A stretch of 49,831 nucleotides of DNA from Paracoccus sp. (in: a-proteobacteria) (GCF_030604785.1 NZ_JAUVVF010000026.1:1-49831), one strand, 5' to 3'. Positions 17,063 to 26,522 are shown, counted from the first letter of the stretch. Translations and numbers: made by a program. Notes: generated by a model not told the origin, from the letters alone.

Positions 17063-18996
17063 CCGCGCGACTGCTGGAACATCGGCCCGCCGCGCCAGCG
17101 CGGATAGCCGTAGCCGTGGATCTTGACCAGGTCGATATCGGAGGCGCTGGCGGCGATGCCTTCATCAAGGATCGCCTGTCCTTCGGCGGCCATGGCCCCC
17201 ACCAGCCGCCCGGCGATGACGTCGGGGCCAAGGCCCGGATCGGGCGCCAGATGCGGCGACAGCAGGGCGGCCACGGCCTCGGATGGCTGCGGCTTGCGCT
17301 GACCGGGCGCGTAATCATACCAGCCGCCGCCGGTCTTCTGCCCCTTGCGGCCCGCGCGAACGAGAATGTCGCCAAGCGTCTCGGGGATGTGCTGCCCGGC
17401 CGCGCGCGCGCCCTCGCGCTGCAGGAAGGCGATGTCCAGACCGCCCAGATCCTGCGCCTCGAACGGGCCCATCGCCATGCCATGCGCGCGCATCGCCGCA
17501 TCGACGGCGGCGATGGGCACCCCCTCGCGCAGCAGGGCCTCGGCCTCGGCGCGGTAGCGCTTCAGGATGCGGTTGCCGATGAAGCCGTCGCAGATGCCCG
17601 ACTGGACCGGGATCTTGCCCAGACGGCGCGCCAGATCAAAGCCGGTCGCCAGCACATCGGGCGCGGTATCAGGGATCGGCACGATCTCGAGCAGGCGCAT
17701 CACATTGGCCGGACTGAAGAAATGCAGGCCAATGAAGCGTTCCGGGCGCGGCAGGCCACGGGCGATGTCGCGCGGGTCCAGATAGGAAGTGTTTGTCGCC
17801 AGCACCGCGTCCGGGCGCGCATGGCGGCCAAGCGCGTCGAAGACCGCGCGCTTGACGTCGATCTGCTCGAACACGGCCTCGATGACCAGATCGCAGGCGC
17901 CGACGGCGGCGTAGTCGGTGCTGGCAGTCAGCGCCTCCAACCGGGCCGAGGCGGCTTCGGCCGTCAGCCGCCCGCGCGAGACCGACCCATCAAGGATCGC
18001 GCGCAGATTGCCGAGACCGCGCGCCAGCGTCTCGTCGTCGCGTTCGATCAAAGTGACGGCCAGGCCCGCATCCTGACAGGCGGCCAGGATCCCCGCCCCC
18101 ATCGTGCCGCCGCCGATCACGCCGACATGCGCCAGCTTGCGGGGGGTCACGTCGCGCAACCGCGCTGGACGGGGGGCTGCGCGTTCGGCGAAGAAGACGT
18201 GGCGCAGGGCCGCCGCCTGATCCGATCCGCGCAGGTCGAGAAAGGTCTGCCGCTCAAAGGCCATCGCCTCGGCAAAGGGCGCCTCGGCGGCGCGACGCAG
18301 GCAGGCCAGCGCACGCAAGGGGGCCTCGGCGCCCTTGGCGGCCTTGCGGGTCGCGGCCTCGGCTTCGGTCCAGAACCCGTCCTCGACCGGCGCGATGGCT
18401 CGGGCCGAGACGGGCGCGGGCAATGGGCGGGACAGCGCGTCGCGGGCAAAGGCCACGGCCTCGGACAACAGATCATCGGCCAGCGCGTCGACCAGGCCCA
18501 TCGACAAAGCGGCGGGGGCGCGCACGGGCTTGCCGGTCGTGACCATCGCCACGGCCGCCTGAAGCCCGGCCAGACGCGGGGTCCGCACGGTTCCCGAGGC
18601 GCCCGGCACGACGCCAAGCGTCACCTCGGGCAGCCCGACCGAGGCCGCGCGCGCCGCCACGCGAAAGCGGCAGCCCATCGCGATCTCGAACCCGCCGCCC
18701 AAGGCGCTGCCATGGGTCGCGGCGATCCATGGCTTGGCCGCGCCCTCGATTCGGTCCACCAGATCGGGCAGATGCGGCGGCTGAGGGGGCTTGCCGAATT
18801 CGGTCACATCCGCGCCCGCGACGAAGGTGCGCCCCGCGCAGGCCAGCACGACGGCAGCCACCGAAGGATCGGCGTCCAGCGTGGCGACCGCGTCCCACAA
18901 TTCCTGCCGCAGCGCCTGCGACAGGGCGTTCACGGGGGGGTTGTCGATGGTGATGACGGCGATCTCGCCATCGCGGTCGATGCGGGTCAGTGCCAT
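17059..18996 (-). CDS. Fused enoyl-CoA hydratase / 3-hydroxyacyl-CoA dehydrogenase (PaaF-PaaH-like)
   Basis: 645 residues in two parts. Residues 1-180 are a crotonase domain with the oxyanion loop AGADVTEF and both hydratase glutamates, Glu104 (ALGGGFE) and Glu124 (LPEVTLG). Residues 288-640 are an NAD-dependent 3-hydroxyacyl-CoA dehydrogenase with GVIGGGTMGAG (295-300), a TNTS segment, catalytic His425 (GLHFFSPANVM) and Glu437. No separate paaF or paaH is in the island, so this protein most likely hydrates 2,3-dehydroadipyl-CoA and oxidises 3-hydroxyadipyl-CoA, one step before PaaJ. A general FadJ-like beta-oxidation role is possible. It is the last gene of the paaN-liv operon, one base after livF. 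Confidence 0.93.
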   Translation of the reverse strand: MALTRIDRDGEIAVITIDNPPVNALSQALRQELWDAVATLDADPSVAAVVLACAGRTFVAGADVTEFGKPPQPPHLPDLVDRIEGAAKPWIAATHGSALGGGFEIAMGCRFRVAARAASVGLPEVTLGVVPGASGTVRTPRLAGLQAAVAMVTTGKPVRAPAALSMGLVDALADDLLSEAVAFARDALSRPLPAPVSARAIAPVEDGFWTEAEAATRKAAKGAEAPLRALACLRRAAEAPFAEAMAFERQTFLDLRGSDQAAALRHVFFAERAAPRPARLRDVTPRKLAHVGVIGGGTMGAGILAACQDAGLAVTLIERDDETLARGLGNLRAILDGSVSRGRLTAEAASARLEALTASTDYAAVGACDLVIEAVFEQIDVKRAVFDALGRHARPDAVLATNTSYLDPRDIARGLPRPERFIGLHFFSPANVMRLLEIVPIPDTAPDVLATGFDLARRLGKIPVQSGICDGFIGNRILKRYRAEAEALLREGVPIAAVDAAMRAHGMAMGPFEAQDLGGLDIAFLQREGARAAGQHIPETLGDILVRAGRKGQKTGGGWYDYAPGQRKPQPSEAVAALLSPHLAPDPGLGPDVIAGRLVGAMAAEGQAILDEGIAASASDIDLVKIHGYGYPRWRGGPMFQQSRG

Positions 18997-18997
18997 G

Positions 18998-19699
18998 TCA
19001 GATCCCCAGATAGGCTTCGCGGATGCGCGGATCGGCGATCAGCGTCTCGGCCGCACCCTCCATGATGATGCGCCCGGTTTCCATCACATAGCCCCGGTCG
19101 GCGATCTTCAGCGCGCCAAAGGCGTTCTGTTCGACCAGCAGCACGGTGACGCCCAGATCCTTCAACCCGCGCACCGTGTCGAAGATCTGCGACACGATGA
19201 TCGGCGCCAGACCCATCGACGGCTCGTCCAGAAGCAGGCAGGACGGCCGGCCCATCAGCGCCCGCGCCATGGCCAGCATCTGCTGCTGACCGCCAGACAG
19301 CCCCCCGGCCGAAAGGTTCCGTTTCTCGCGCAGGATCGGGAACATCTGGAAGGCATCCTCCATGTCGCGGTCCACGCGGTCATCGGCGAAGCCGTAGGCG
19401 CCAAGGCGCAGGTTCTCCTCGACCGACAGGTTGGTGAAGATCTGCCGCCCCTCGGGCGATTGGGTCAGCCCCCGCGCAGGGCGTCTCCACGCCGCCAGCG
19501 TCGTGATCTGGTCGCCCCGGAACGTGACCGTCCCGCCCGAGACCGGCTGGACCCCCGACAGGCAGCGCAGAAGCGTCGTCTTGCCCGCGCCGTTCGCGCC
19601 GACCACGGTGACGATCTCGCCGCTGTTCACCTGCAGGTCGATGCCGTGCAGCACCTCGATGCGGCCATAGCGCGACCGCAGCCCCTCAACCGTCAGCAT
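18998..19699 (-). CDS. livF: Liv-type ABC transporter ATP-binding protein (LivF-like)
   Basis: 233 residues, the LivF size. Walker A is GANGAGKTT, the signature is LSGGQQQMLAMARAL and Walker B is CLLLDEPSMGLAP. The Q-loop (QSPEGRQIF) and family ending (REAYLG) are also typical. It energises import together with LivG at the cytoplasmic face. Its start overlaps the end of livG by 14 bases, and its stop lies one base before the fused hydratase/dehydrogenase start, so expression is tightly coupled. Because the operon starts with paaN, the substrate is probably phenylacetate or a related aromatic acid rather than a branched-chain amino acid. Confidence 0.93.
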   Translation of the reverse strand: MLTVEGLRSRYGRIEVLHGIDLQVNSGEIVTVVGANGAGKTTLLRCLSGVQPVSGGTVTFRGDQITTLAAWRRPARGLTQSPEGRQIFTNLSVEENLRLGAYGFADDRVDRDMEDAFQMFPILREKRNLSAGGLSGGQQQMLAMARALMGRPSCLLLDEPSMGLAPIIVSQIFDTVRGLKDLGVTVLLVEQNAFGALKIADRGYVMETGRIIMEGAAETLIADPRIREAYLGI

Positions 19700-20468
19700 G
19701 GGCAGCCTCCTCGGTCCCCAGATAGGCGGCGATCACCGCCGGGTTTTGGCTGACCGTGGCGGGATCGCCCTCGGCGATCTTTTCGCCATGATCCAGCACG
19801 ACGATGTGGTTCGAGATGCGCATGACCATCTTCATGTCATGCTCGACCAGCAGGATCGCGACGCCCGATTTGGCGACCTCGGCGATCAGGTGGTCGATCT
19901 CCTCGGTCTCGACGGCGTTGCAGCCCGCGGCGGGTTCGTCCAGCAGCAGCACCTTGGGGTTCAGCGCCAGGGCCCGCGCGATCTCCAGCCGCTTCAGCGC
20001 GCCATAGGACAGGTTCCCGGCCTCGCGTTCGGCGGCGCGTTCCAGACCGACGCGCGCCAGAAGCGCGCGCGCGCCCTCTCGTGCCTCGCGCGCCCGGCGC
20101 CGCGAGGCAGGCAGCGAGAACAGATCCGCCAGGACCGAGCCGCTTTCGCGCAGGTGATAGCCTGCGACGGCATTGTCCAGAACCGTCATCGACTGGAAGA
20201 TCTGCAGGTTCTGGAAGGTGCGCGACAGGCCGCGGCGGGCCAGCAGATGCGGCTCGATCGCGGTCACGTCCTCGCCGTCCAGCACGACCCGGCCCGCATC
20301 CGGACGATAGACGCCCGAGATCATGTTGAACAACGTGGTCTTGCCCGCCCCGTTGGGGCCGATCACCGACAGGATCTCGCCCGGGCGGACCGAAAAGCTG
20401 ACATCGTTGACGGCACGGATGCCGCCGAAGCCGATGCCCAGTCCCTCGATGGAAAGAAGCGCGCTCAT
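19686..20468 (-). CDS. livG: Liv-type ABC transporter ATP-binding protein (LivG-like)
   Basis: 260 residues. Walker A is GPNGAGKTT, the LivG-specific [17 protein letters not shown] segment follows, the signature [15 protein letters not shown] has the LivG-type substitution, and Walker B is [10 protein letters not shown]. The C-terminus keeps [21 protein letters not shown]. It partners LivF on the cytoplasmic side of the permease. Overlaps: 4 bases with livM upstream and 14 with livF downstream. Confidence 0.93.
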   Translation of the reverse strand: MSALLSIEGLGIGFGGIRAVNDVSFSVRPGEILSVIGPNGAGKTTLFNMISGVYRPDAGRVVLDGEDVTAIEPHLLARRGLSRTFQNLQIFQSMTVLDNAVAGYHLRESGSVLADLFSLPASRRRAREAREGARALLARVGLERAAEREAGNLSYGALKRLEIARALALNPKVLLLDEPAAGCNAVETEEIDHLIAEVAKSGVAILLVEHDMKMVMRISNHIVVLDHGEKIAEGDPATVSQNPAVIAAYLGTEEAAHADG

Positions 20469-21421
20469 TCGTCCTTGCCCCGCAGTTTCTTGAGGATCGA
20501 GGGCAGAAGCCCCTCGCGCAGGAAGATCATCACGAGGATCATCACCAGACCCAGAACCATGTGTTCGTATTCGGCGAATACCGTCAGCACCTGCGGCAGC
20601 AGCGTCAGGATCGCCGCGCCGAAGATCGCGCCGAGGACGGACCCGACGCCGCCCAGAACCGCCATCGTCACCATCTCGATCGAGTGCATGAAGCCCGCGA
20701 CGTCGGGCGTCACGAACCGGTTCTGCAAGGCCAGCAGCGAACCCGAGACCGAGGCATAGACGGCCGAGATGACGAAGGCCCGCAGCTTCAGCTGCGCCAC
20801 GTCGATGCCGACGGTGCGCGCCGCGACCTCTGATCCGTGCAGCGCGCGCAGCGCCCGGCCGGTGGGGCTGTCATGCAGGTTCAGCGCGATCCAGGCGCCG
20901 ACGATCATGCAGAGCCCGGTGAAGAAATACCAGAACTGGCCGTTCGACAGCGACAGGCCCAGATCGCCCAGAAGGCCGCGCAGGCCCAGATCGGGCACGT
21001 CGATCCCGTCGGGACCGCGCGTCAGCGCGCGTTCGTTCGTCAGGATCATCGCGACGAGAATGCCGAAGCCAAGCGTGGCGACGCCCAGATAATAGCCGTG
21101 CAGCCGCAGGATCGGGCGGCCCACCAGATAGGCCAAGACGCCCGAGATGCCTGCGCCCAGAAACAGCGCCAGACCGGGATGGATGCCCCAATGCACCGGC
21201 GCCAGCGCGCAGGCATAGGCGCCGATCCCGGCAAAGCCCGCATGGCCCAGGCTGACCTGACCGGCATAGCCCGTCAGGATCACAATGCCCGTGACGGCAA
21301 TGGCGTTCACGAAGATCAGCGCGCCCACGCGATAGTAGAAGTTCGACGGAAACAGCAGCGGCGACAGCGCGACCAGCGCCAGAAGGACGATCAGCGTCGC
21401 GGATTTTGCGGAGAGCCTCAT
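20465..21421 (-). CDS. livM: Liv-type ABC transporter permease (LivM-like)
   Basis: 318 residues from the ATG at 21421 (a GTG two codons earlier is an alternative). About nine membrane segments, with the family block [22 protein letters not shown] near residue 50 and [22 protein letters not shown] in the coupling loop. It forms the inner-membrane channel with LivH. A much longer open frame continues upstream, but it lies antisense-like inside livH and lacks family features. Start is two bases after the livH stop. Confidence 0.93.
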   Translation of the reverse strand: MRLSAKSATLIVLLALVALSPLLFPSNFYYRVGALIFVNAIAVTGIVILTGYAGQVSLGHAGFAGIGAYACALAPVHWGIHPGLALFLGAGISGVLAYLVGRPILRLHGYYLGVATLGFGILVAMILTNERALTRGPDGIDVPDLGLRGLLGDLGLSLSNGQFWYFFTGLCMIVGAWIALNLHDSPTGRALRALHGSEVAARTVGIDVAQLKLRAFVISAVYASVSGSLLALQNRFVTPDVAGFMHSIEMVTMAVLGGVGSVLGAIFGAAILTLLPQVLTVFAEYEHMVLGLVMILVMIFLREGLLPSILKKLRGKDE

Positions 21422-21423
21422 GG

Positions 21424-22296
21424 TCACACCCGATCCGTGGATTTGCGGCCGAAAAGGCCCTGCGGCATGAAGAACAGAACCGCCAGGATCACGACGAAGG
21501 CCGCCGCGTCCTTGTAGGTCGAGGACAGGTAGCCCGCCGTCAGCGCCTCGATCAGGCCGATGGCGAAGCCGCCGACCAGCGCGCCCTTGGGATTGCCCAT
21601 GCCCCCCAGCATCGCGCCCGCGAAACCCTTCAGGGCGAAGGCGATGCCGACATTGTAGGCCGTCAGCGTGATGGGCGTGGCCAGCACCCCGGCCAGCGCG
21701 CCGATCCCTGCCGACAGGGCAAAGGACAGGGTCATCACGAAATTGGTGTTGATGCCGACAAGCTGGGCGGCCAGCCGGTTGTTCGACGTGGCCAGCACCG
21801 CGCGCCCCAGAAGCGTGCGCGTGAAGAACAGCCACAGCGCGATGAAGACCGCGACCGCGCCGCCGATGACCCACAGGCTTTGCGGCAGGATCGTCGCGCC
21901 CGCGACCCCGATCGGCGTGTCGCCGGAAAAGGCCGGGTAGGAATGGATCTGCTTGCCGAAGATGATCTGCGCCGCGCCCTGGATGAAGATCGAGGCCCCG
22001 ATGGTGATGATGATCAGCGACACGACCGGCGCGCCGCGGGCGGGCTCGATGGCCAGCTTGTTCATTCCGACGCCAAGCGCCGCGGTCAGCACGATGGCCG
22101 AAATGGCGGCCAGCGGCAGCGGCAGGCCAGCGGCATGGGCAGCGAAGGTGATCATGCCGCCCAGCATGACGAATTCGCCCTGAGCGAAGTTCACGACGTC
22201 AGAGGCGTTGTAGATGATGGTGAAGCCAAGGGCGACCAGCGCATAGACCGCGCCGACCGTCACCCCTGAAAACAGGAATTGCAGCAGTTCCGACAT
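21424..22296 (-). CDS. livH: Liv-type ABC transporter permease (LivH-like)
   Basis: 290 residues with eight or so membrane segments. Family motifs include GAVYALVALGFTIIYNASDVVNFAQGE (seen around residues 15-40), the loop RAVLATSNNRLAAQLVGIN, and GFAGAMLGGMGNPKGALVGG. It forms the inner-membrane channel with LivM. Upstream lies the binding-protein gene, separated by a 52-base gap containing a strong hairpin. Confidence 0.93.
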   Translation of the reverse strand: MSELLQFLFSGVTVGAVYALVALGFTIIYNASDVVNFAQGEFVMLGGMITFAAHAAGLPLPLAAISAIVLTAALGVGMNKLAIEPARGAPVVSLIIITIGASIFIQGAAQIIFGKQIHSYPAFSGDTPIGVAGATILPQSLWVIGGAVAVFIALWLFFTRTLLGRAVLATSNNRLAAQLVGINTNFVMTLSFALSAGIGALAGVLATPITLTAYNVGIAFALKGFAGAMLGGMGNPKGALVGGFAIGLIEALTAGYLSSTYKDAAAFVVILAVLFFMPQGLFGRKSTDRV

Positions 22297-22319
22297 GTGA
22301 ACCTCGGGGCTTGAGGGGC

Positions 22320-22342
22320 GGCCCCGGCGCGTGGCCGGGGCC
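22320..22342 (-). other. Hairpin between the binding-protein gene and livH
   Basis: Perfect 9-base arms GGCCCCGGC and GCCGGGGCC with a 5-base loop, 7 bases after the binding-protein stop codon. Such hairpins often protect the upstream mRNA so that the periplasmic binding protein is made in excess over the permease. Confidence 0.6.
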
Positions 22343-22348
22343 GGGGCA

Positions 22349-23485
22349 TCACTCGACCAGCGTCCAGGTGCCGTTCTGGATTTCCAGCATCCGGAACGCG
22401 CTCAGGTCCAGACCAAGGTGATCCTCGGGGCTGAACGTGTAGGTGCCGGTCGTGCCGACCAGACCCTCGGTCGCCTCGATCGCGTCGCGGATCGCCTGCG
22501 GCTCGGCGGAACCCGCGCGGCCGATCGCGTCGGTCAGGATCAGGAAGGCGTCATGGGCATAGCCGCCGAAGGTGCTGACCGGGGTGCCGGTCTTGTCCTC
22601 AAAGGCGGTCTTGTAGGCCAGCGCGATCTCTTTCTGCGCGTCATCGTCGGGCAGGATGTCGGCCACAAGCAGCGCAGTGCCGGGCAGGCGCACGCCCTCG
22701 GCCGCATCCGCGCCCGCGAGATCGATGAACCCGTTCGAGGCCACGCCATGCGACTGGTAGAACGGGATCTCCAGGCCAAGCTGCGCGTAGTTGCGCGTCA
22801 CGATGGACGGGCCCTGGCCGAAGCCGGGGTTCACCAGCGCCTCGACGCCTGCCGTGTTGCGGATCTTGGTCAGCTGCGCGGTCATGTCCGCATCGGTGGG
22901 GTTGTAGCTTTCGTCCGCCACCAGCGTCAGGCCGTAATCGCCGATCACCTCCTTGCATTGGGCCTGCATAGAGGCGCCGAACCCGTCCGTCCCCGAGATC
23001 ATGGCGACATTGGTGAAGCCCCGCGCTTGGATGTCCTCGAAGATCTTCTGGCAGGCCATGCGGTCGGTATGCGGCGTCTTGAAGGTGAAGGGACGCACCG
23101 GGTCGATGATCTCGATGGCGCCCGCCAGCGAGATGAAGGGGATTTCCGCATCCTCGGCGACCGACAGGATCGACATCGTGGCGCCGGTGGTGGTGCCGCC
23201 GATGATCGCCACGACCTCGTCATCCTCGATCAGGCGGGTGGCGAAGGTGCGCGCCTTGTTCGGGTCGCCACCGTCATCGTAATGGATCAGGCGCACGGTC
23301 TCGCCGTCGATGCCGCCATTGGCGTTCAGCTCTTCGACCAGCATTTCCAGCGTCTTGACCTGCGGGTCGCCCAGAAAGGCGGCCGGGCCGGTGGCCGAGA
23401 TGCTGGCGCCGATGCGGATCTCGGCCAAGGCAGGGGTGGTCAGGCCAAGCGCCATCAGCGTGGCCAGGGCGGTGGTGGTCTTCAT
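22349..23485 (-). CDS. Liv-type periplasmic substrate-binding protein
   Basis: 378 residues with a signal peptide (MKTTTALATLMALGLTTPALA, mature from about residue 22). The fold is that of type I periplasmic binding proteins for the Liv family (IRIGASISATGPAAFLGDPQ at the mature start; GYAHDAFLILTDAI near the C-terminus). It delivers substrate to LivHMGF. It lies between paaN and livH in one operon behind a PaaR-type operator, so an aromatic acid such as phenylacetate is the best guess; this cannot be read from the binding site by eye. Confidence 0.92.
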   Translation of the reverse strand: MKTTTALATLMALGLTTPALAEIRIGASISATGPAAFLGDPQVKTLEMLVEELNANGGIDGETVRLIHYDDGGDPNKARTFATRLIEDDEVVAIIGGTTTGATMSILSVAEDAEIPFISLAGAIEIIDPVRPFTFKTPHTDRMACQKIFEDIQARGFTNVAMISGTDGFGASMQAQCKEVIGDYGLTLVADESYNPTDADMTAQLTKIRNTAGVEALVNPGFGQGPSIVTRNYAQLGLEIPFYQSHGVASNGFIDLAGADAAEGVRLPGTALLVADILPDDDAQKEIALAYKTAFEDKTGTPVSTFGGYAHDAFLILTDAIGRAGSAEPQAIRDAIEATEGLVGTTGTYTFSPEDHLGLDLSAFRMLEIQNGTWTLVE

Positions 23486-23509
23486 CTGGGTCTCCTCCCG
23501 AAGATGGTG

Positions 23510-25123
23510 TCAGGTGATCTGGCGGCGCCACATCGCGCGGGCAAAGCGCGGTGAGACAAAGGCAGGGTCGGTCAGGCAGGCATTGCCCGCGGGGTTCACG
23601 CCGGTGACGTGAAAGTCACTGAAGGCGGCGGATTGGTTGACGAAGATGTTGCCCGTCAGGTTGATCGACAGGTTCACGCCCGCCGCCGCATAGGGCGGAA
23701 GGGCCCGCGCGATGCGGTCCTCGTCATTGTCGTAAAGCGCGGCGGTGATCGCGCCCTTCTCGCGCGCCAGCCGGGTCGCCTGCGCGATGGCGGCATCGGC
23801 GTCGGCGGTCCGGACGACAAAGGCCACGGGTCCGAAACATTCGCTTTCGGCCAGCGCGCCCGCATCGGCCAGCAGCAGGGGCAGGCCGTCGCGGATGGCG
23901 CGGCCCTTCGCGCGGGCATCCTCCAGCCGGGCGCGGGTGGCGGGGTTGGCGATGGCGCCCAGCACGCCCCCCGCGCGGGCCGGATCGGCCAGCAGCCGAT
24001 CCATCGCGTCCGAGATGCCTTGCGCGACCTGATCGGGCGTCATGGCACCCTGATCGGTGTCGATCCCGCCCTCGGGGATCAGGATCGTCTGAGGCGAGGT
24101 GCACATCTGCCCCGAATAGAGCGCCAGCGAAAAGGCGAGGTTGTCGCACATCCCCGCGAAATCGGTCGCACCCAGAATGGTGACTGTGTTTACGCCTGCC
24201 TCTTCGGTGAACAGCCGGGCCTGACGCGCATTCTCGCGCAGCCAGCGACCGAATTCCTGCCCGCCCGTGTAATCGATGATCCTCACTGCGGGATCGGTCG
24301 CCAACGCCTGCGTGATCGGCGCGTCGGGCGTGTCCACGGCCAGCAGGATCGCGTCGGCGGGCAGGCCGGCCTCGGCAAAGACCTCGCGGAGAATGCGGAC
24401 CGAGACCGCCAAGGGCAAGATCGCACGCGGATGCGGCTTGACGATGACCGGGTTGCCGGTGGCAAGGCTGGCGAACAGGCCCGGATAGCCGTTCCACGTC
24501 GGGAACGTGTTGCAGCCGATGGTCAGCGCCACGCCCAGAGGCACCAGCGTCCAGTGCTTTTCCAGCCGCACCGGCGCGGCCTTGCCCTGCGGCTTTTCCC
24601 AGACCGCGCGGTCAGGAAAGCGGGTCATTTCCTGCCAAGCCAGGGTCACGGCCTCCAGCGCGCGGTCCTGCGCATGGGGGCCGCCTGCCTGAAAGGCCAT
24701 CGCAAAGGCCTGCCCGGTCGTGTGCTGGGTCGCATGGGCGATCAGGAAGGATTGCGCGTTCAGCCGCACCAGCGCCTCGATCAGGGCGCCAACCCGTGCC
24801 TTGGGGCTGGCAGCAGCCAGAGACAGGGCGGCCGCACGCGAAGCCTCGATCAGCGCCGCAGGCGCGGCGGCCGGATAGGTCACGCCAAGCGCCCCGCCAA
24901 AGGGCGATTCCTCGTCCCCCAGGCGGTGCGATTCGGGGTGGCCCGGCAGGTCGAAGGGCCGACCCTTCAGCGCATCGAACGCAGCCTCTCCGGCTGCGCG
25001 AGACCCTTCGCCATAGTGTTTTTCACTGGGGATTTCCTGGAACGGCGCCCAATACCCACGCGTGGCCAGGGCAGCCTGTGCATCGGTCAGAAGCGCCTCG
25101 TGGCGATCAAAGAAACCGGTCAT
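23510..25123 (-). CDS. paaN: PaaN, aldehyde dehydrogenase-like phenylacetate degradation protein
   Basis: 537 residues from the ATG at 25123 (AGGAGG five bases upstream; an ATG one codon earlier is only two bases from it). It is an aldehyde dehydrogenase-superfamily protein of the PaaN type: the N-terminus FFDRHEALLTDAQAALATRGYWAPFQEIPS is characteristic (seen in parts), and the C-terminus SDFHVTGVNPAGNA also matches the family as remembered. The catalytic region contains LYSGQMCTSPQTI with the likely active-site Cys. The exact reaction of PaaN is not settled; PaaZ in the same island already has an intact aldehyde dehydrogenase domain. It is the first gene of the leftward operon, divergent from paaG with a PaaR-type operator in between. 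Confidence 0.9.
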   Translation of the reverse strand: MTGFFDRHEALLTDAQAALATRGYWAPFQEIPSEKHYGEGSRAAGEAAFDALKGRPFDLPGHPESHRLGDEESPFGGALGVTYPAAAPAALIEASRAAALSLAAASPKARVGALIEALVRLNAQSFLIAHATQHTTGQAFAMAFQAGGPHAQDRALEAVTLAWQEMTRFPDRAVWEKPQGKAAPVRLEKHWTLVPLGVALTIGCNTFPTWNGYPGLFASLATGNPVIVKPHPRAILPLAVSVRILREVFAEAGLPADAILLAVDTPDAPITQALATDPAVRIIDYTGGQEFGRWLRENARQARLFTEEAGVNTVTILGATDFAGMCDNLAFSLALYSGQMCTSPQTILIPEGGIDTDQGAMTPDQVAQGISDAMDRLLADPARAGGVLGAIANPATRARLEDARAKGRAIRDGLPLLLADAGALAESECFGPVAFVVRTADADAAIAQATRLAREKGAITAALYDNDEDRIARALPPYAAAGVNLSINLTGNIFVNQSAAFSDFHVTGVNPAGNACLTDPAFVSPRFARAMWRRQIT

Positions 25124-25179
25124 CATCCCCTCCTGTCGCGGCCCGAACCGGCCGTCCTCTCGACATGGCGATTATCATT

Positions 25180-25195
25180 GACCGACCGGTCGGTC
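25180..25195. promoter_or_regulatory. PaaR-type operator in the paaN/paaG divergent promoter
   Basis: A perfect 16-base palindrome GACCGACCGGTCGGTC, 57 bases from the paaN start and 78 bases from the paaG start. A related dyad (GACCG-CT-CGGTC) lies in the paaJ promoter, in a similar ATTAT-CAT-GACCG context. TetR-type PaaR repressors are known to bind ACCGACCGGTCGGT-like sites, and a PaaR gene lies 2.7 kb away. Confidence 0.85.
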
Positions 25196-25273
25196 TATGC
25201 AACAAGTTTTTTCAGACAGCCGGGAACCTTTTCGGATATTGCGCCGAAACCCCGGTCGAAGGGGGGAATCACA

Positions 25274-26062
25274 ATGACCGACACCGTTCTGGTCGATCTG
25301 GCCGATGGCGTTCTGACGCTGACCTTGAACCGGCCCGACAAGCTGAACTCGTTCAACGAGGCGATGCATCTGGCCCTGCGCGCGGGTTTCCAGCGCGCGC
25401 ATGACGACGCGGAGGTGCGCGCCGTGCTGCTGACTGGCACGGGGCGCGGCTTTTCGGCCGGTCAAGATCTGGGCGACCGCGATCCGCGCAAGGGCGGTCC
25501 GGCCCCCGATCTGGGCGCCACGCTGGAGACGTTCTACAACCCCACGCTGCGGCTGATTCGCAGCCTCGAAAAGCCGGTGATCTGCGCGGTGAACGGGGTC
25601 GCGGCGGGCGCGGGCGCGAATATCGCGCTGGCCTGCGATATCGTGCTGGCGGCGCAATCCGCGCGTTTCATCCAGGCCTTCGCCAAGATCGGGCTGGTCC
25701 CCGATGCGGGCGGCAGCTGGTCCCTGACCCGCATTCTGGGCGAGCCGCGCGCCAAGGCCCTCGCCTTGACCGCCCAACCCGTCAGCGCCCAGCAGGCCGC
25801 CGATTGGGGGCTGATCTGGCAGGCCGTTGCCGATGACGCGCTGATGGATCAGGCCCGCGCACTGGCCCTGTCGCTGGCCTCGGGCCCCACGCGCGGCCTG
25901 GGCCTCACCAAGCGCCTGATCCAGGCCGCGGCCACGAACAGCCTTGACGAACAGCTCGACATGGAGCGCGATTGCCAGCGCGAGGCCGGCCGCAGCCGCG
26001 ATTACGCCGAGGGCGTGACCGCCTTCCTCGAAAAGCGTCCGGCCGTGTTCCGGGGGGAATGA
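25274..26062 (+). CDS. paaG: 1,2-Epoxyphenylacetyl-CoA isomerase (crotonase family)
   Basis: 262 residues from the ATG at 25274 (GGGGGGA upstream). PaaG converts ring-1,2-epoxyphenylacetyl-CoA to oxepin-CoA, and isomerises a later pathway intermediate. Crotonase hallmarks seen: LTLNRPDKLNSFNEAM, the oxyanion loop GFSAGQDLGDRD, GVAAGAGANIALACD, and FAKIGLVPDAGGSW, in which the Asp of PDAGG is the catalytic acid of PaaG. A much longer upstream extension is an antisense shadow of paaN. It is the first gene of paaG-paaI-paaK, with the paaI start one base after its stop. Confidence 0.93.
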   Translation: MTDTVLVDLADGVLTLTLNRPDKLNSFNEAMHLALRAGFQRAHDDAEVRAVLLTGTGRGFSAGQDLGDRDPRKGGPAPDLGATLETFYNPTLRLIRSLEKPVICAVNGVAAGAGANIALACDIVLAAQSARFIQAFAKIGLVPDAGGSWSLTRILGEPRAKALALTAQPVSAQQAADWGLIWQAVADDALMDQARALALSLASGPTRGLGLTKRLIQAAATNSLDEQLDMERDCQREAGRSRDYAEGVTAFLEKRPAVFRGE

Positions 26063-26063
26063 G

Positions 26064-26489
26064 ATGAACGATCAACACATGGCCCGCGCCTGCGCCGATG
26101 CGATGTGGGCCGAGGATCTGGCCACGCAGCGCCTTGGCATGGTGCTGGACAGCGTCGGCCCCGGCGCGGCGGTCCTGAGCATGGAGATCACGCCCGCGAT
26201 GGTGAACGGCCACGGCACGGCCCATGGCGGCTACATCTTCGCGCTGGCCGACAGCGCCTTTGCCTTTGCCTGCAACACGCATGACCAGCGCACTGTGGGG
26301 CAGCAGGCCTCGATCACCTATCTGGCCCCGGCCTTCGCCGGTGACCGGCTGACCGCCACCGCGACCGAACGCGCACGCCAGACGCGCAGCGGTCTCTACG
26401 ACGTGACCGTGACCAACCAGAACGGCACCCATATCGCCGAATTCCGCGGGCATTCCCGCACCGTCAAGGGCCGCCTGCTGGGCAATTGA
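26064..26489 (+). CDS. paaI: PaaI hot-dog-fold thioesterase
   Basis: 141 residues, the PaaI length. The hot-dog thioesterase signature MVNGHGTAHGGYIFALAD (residues about 46-63) contains the N-x-x-G-x-x-HGG motif with the catalytic Asp downstream (ADSAFAFACN). PaaI hydrolyses ring-hydroxylated or dead-end phenylacetyl-CoA derivatives, freeing CoA if the pathway stalls. It starts one base after paaG stops. Confidence 0.93.
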   Translation: MNDQHMARACADAMWAEDLATQRLGMVLDSVGPGAAVLSMEITPAMVNGHGTAHGGYIFALADSAFAFACNTHDQRTVGQQASITYLAPAFAGDRLTATATERARQTRSGLYDVTVTNQNGTHIAEFRGHSRTVKGRLLGN

Positions 26490-26522
26490 CGCCCGCCGCC
26501 ATTCTCTCCGAGGGAGGACATC

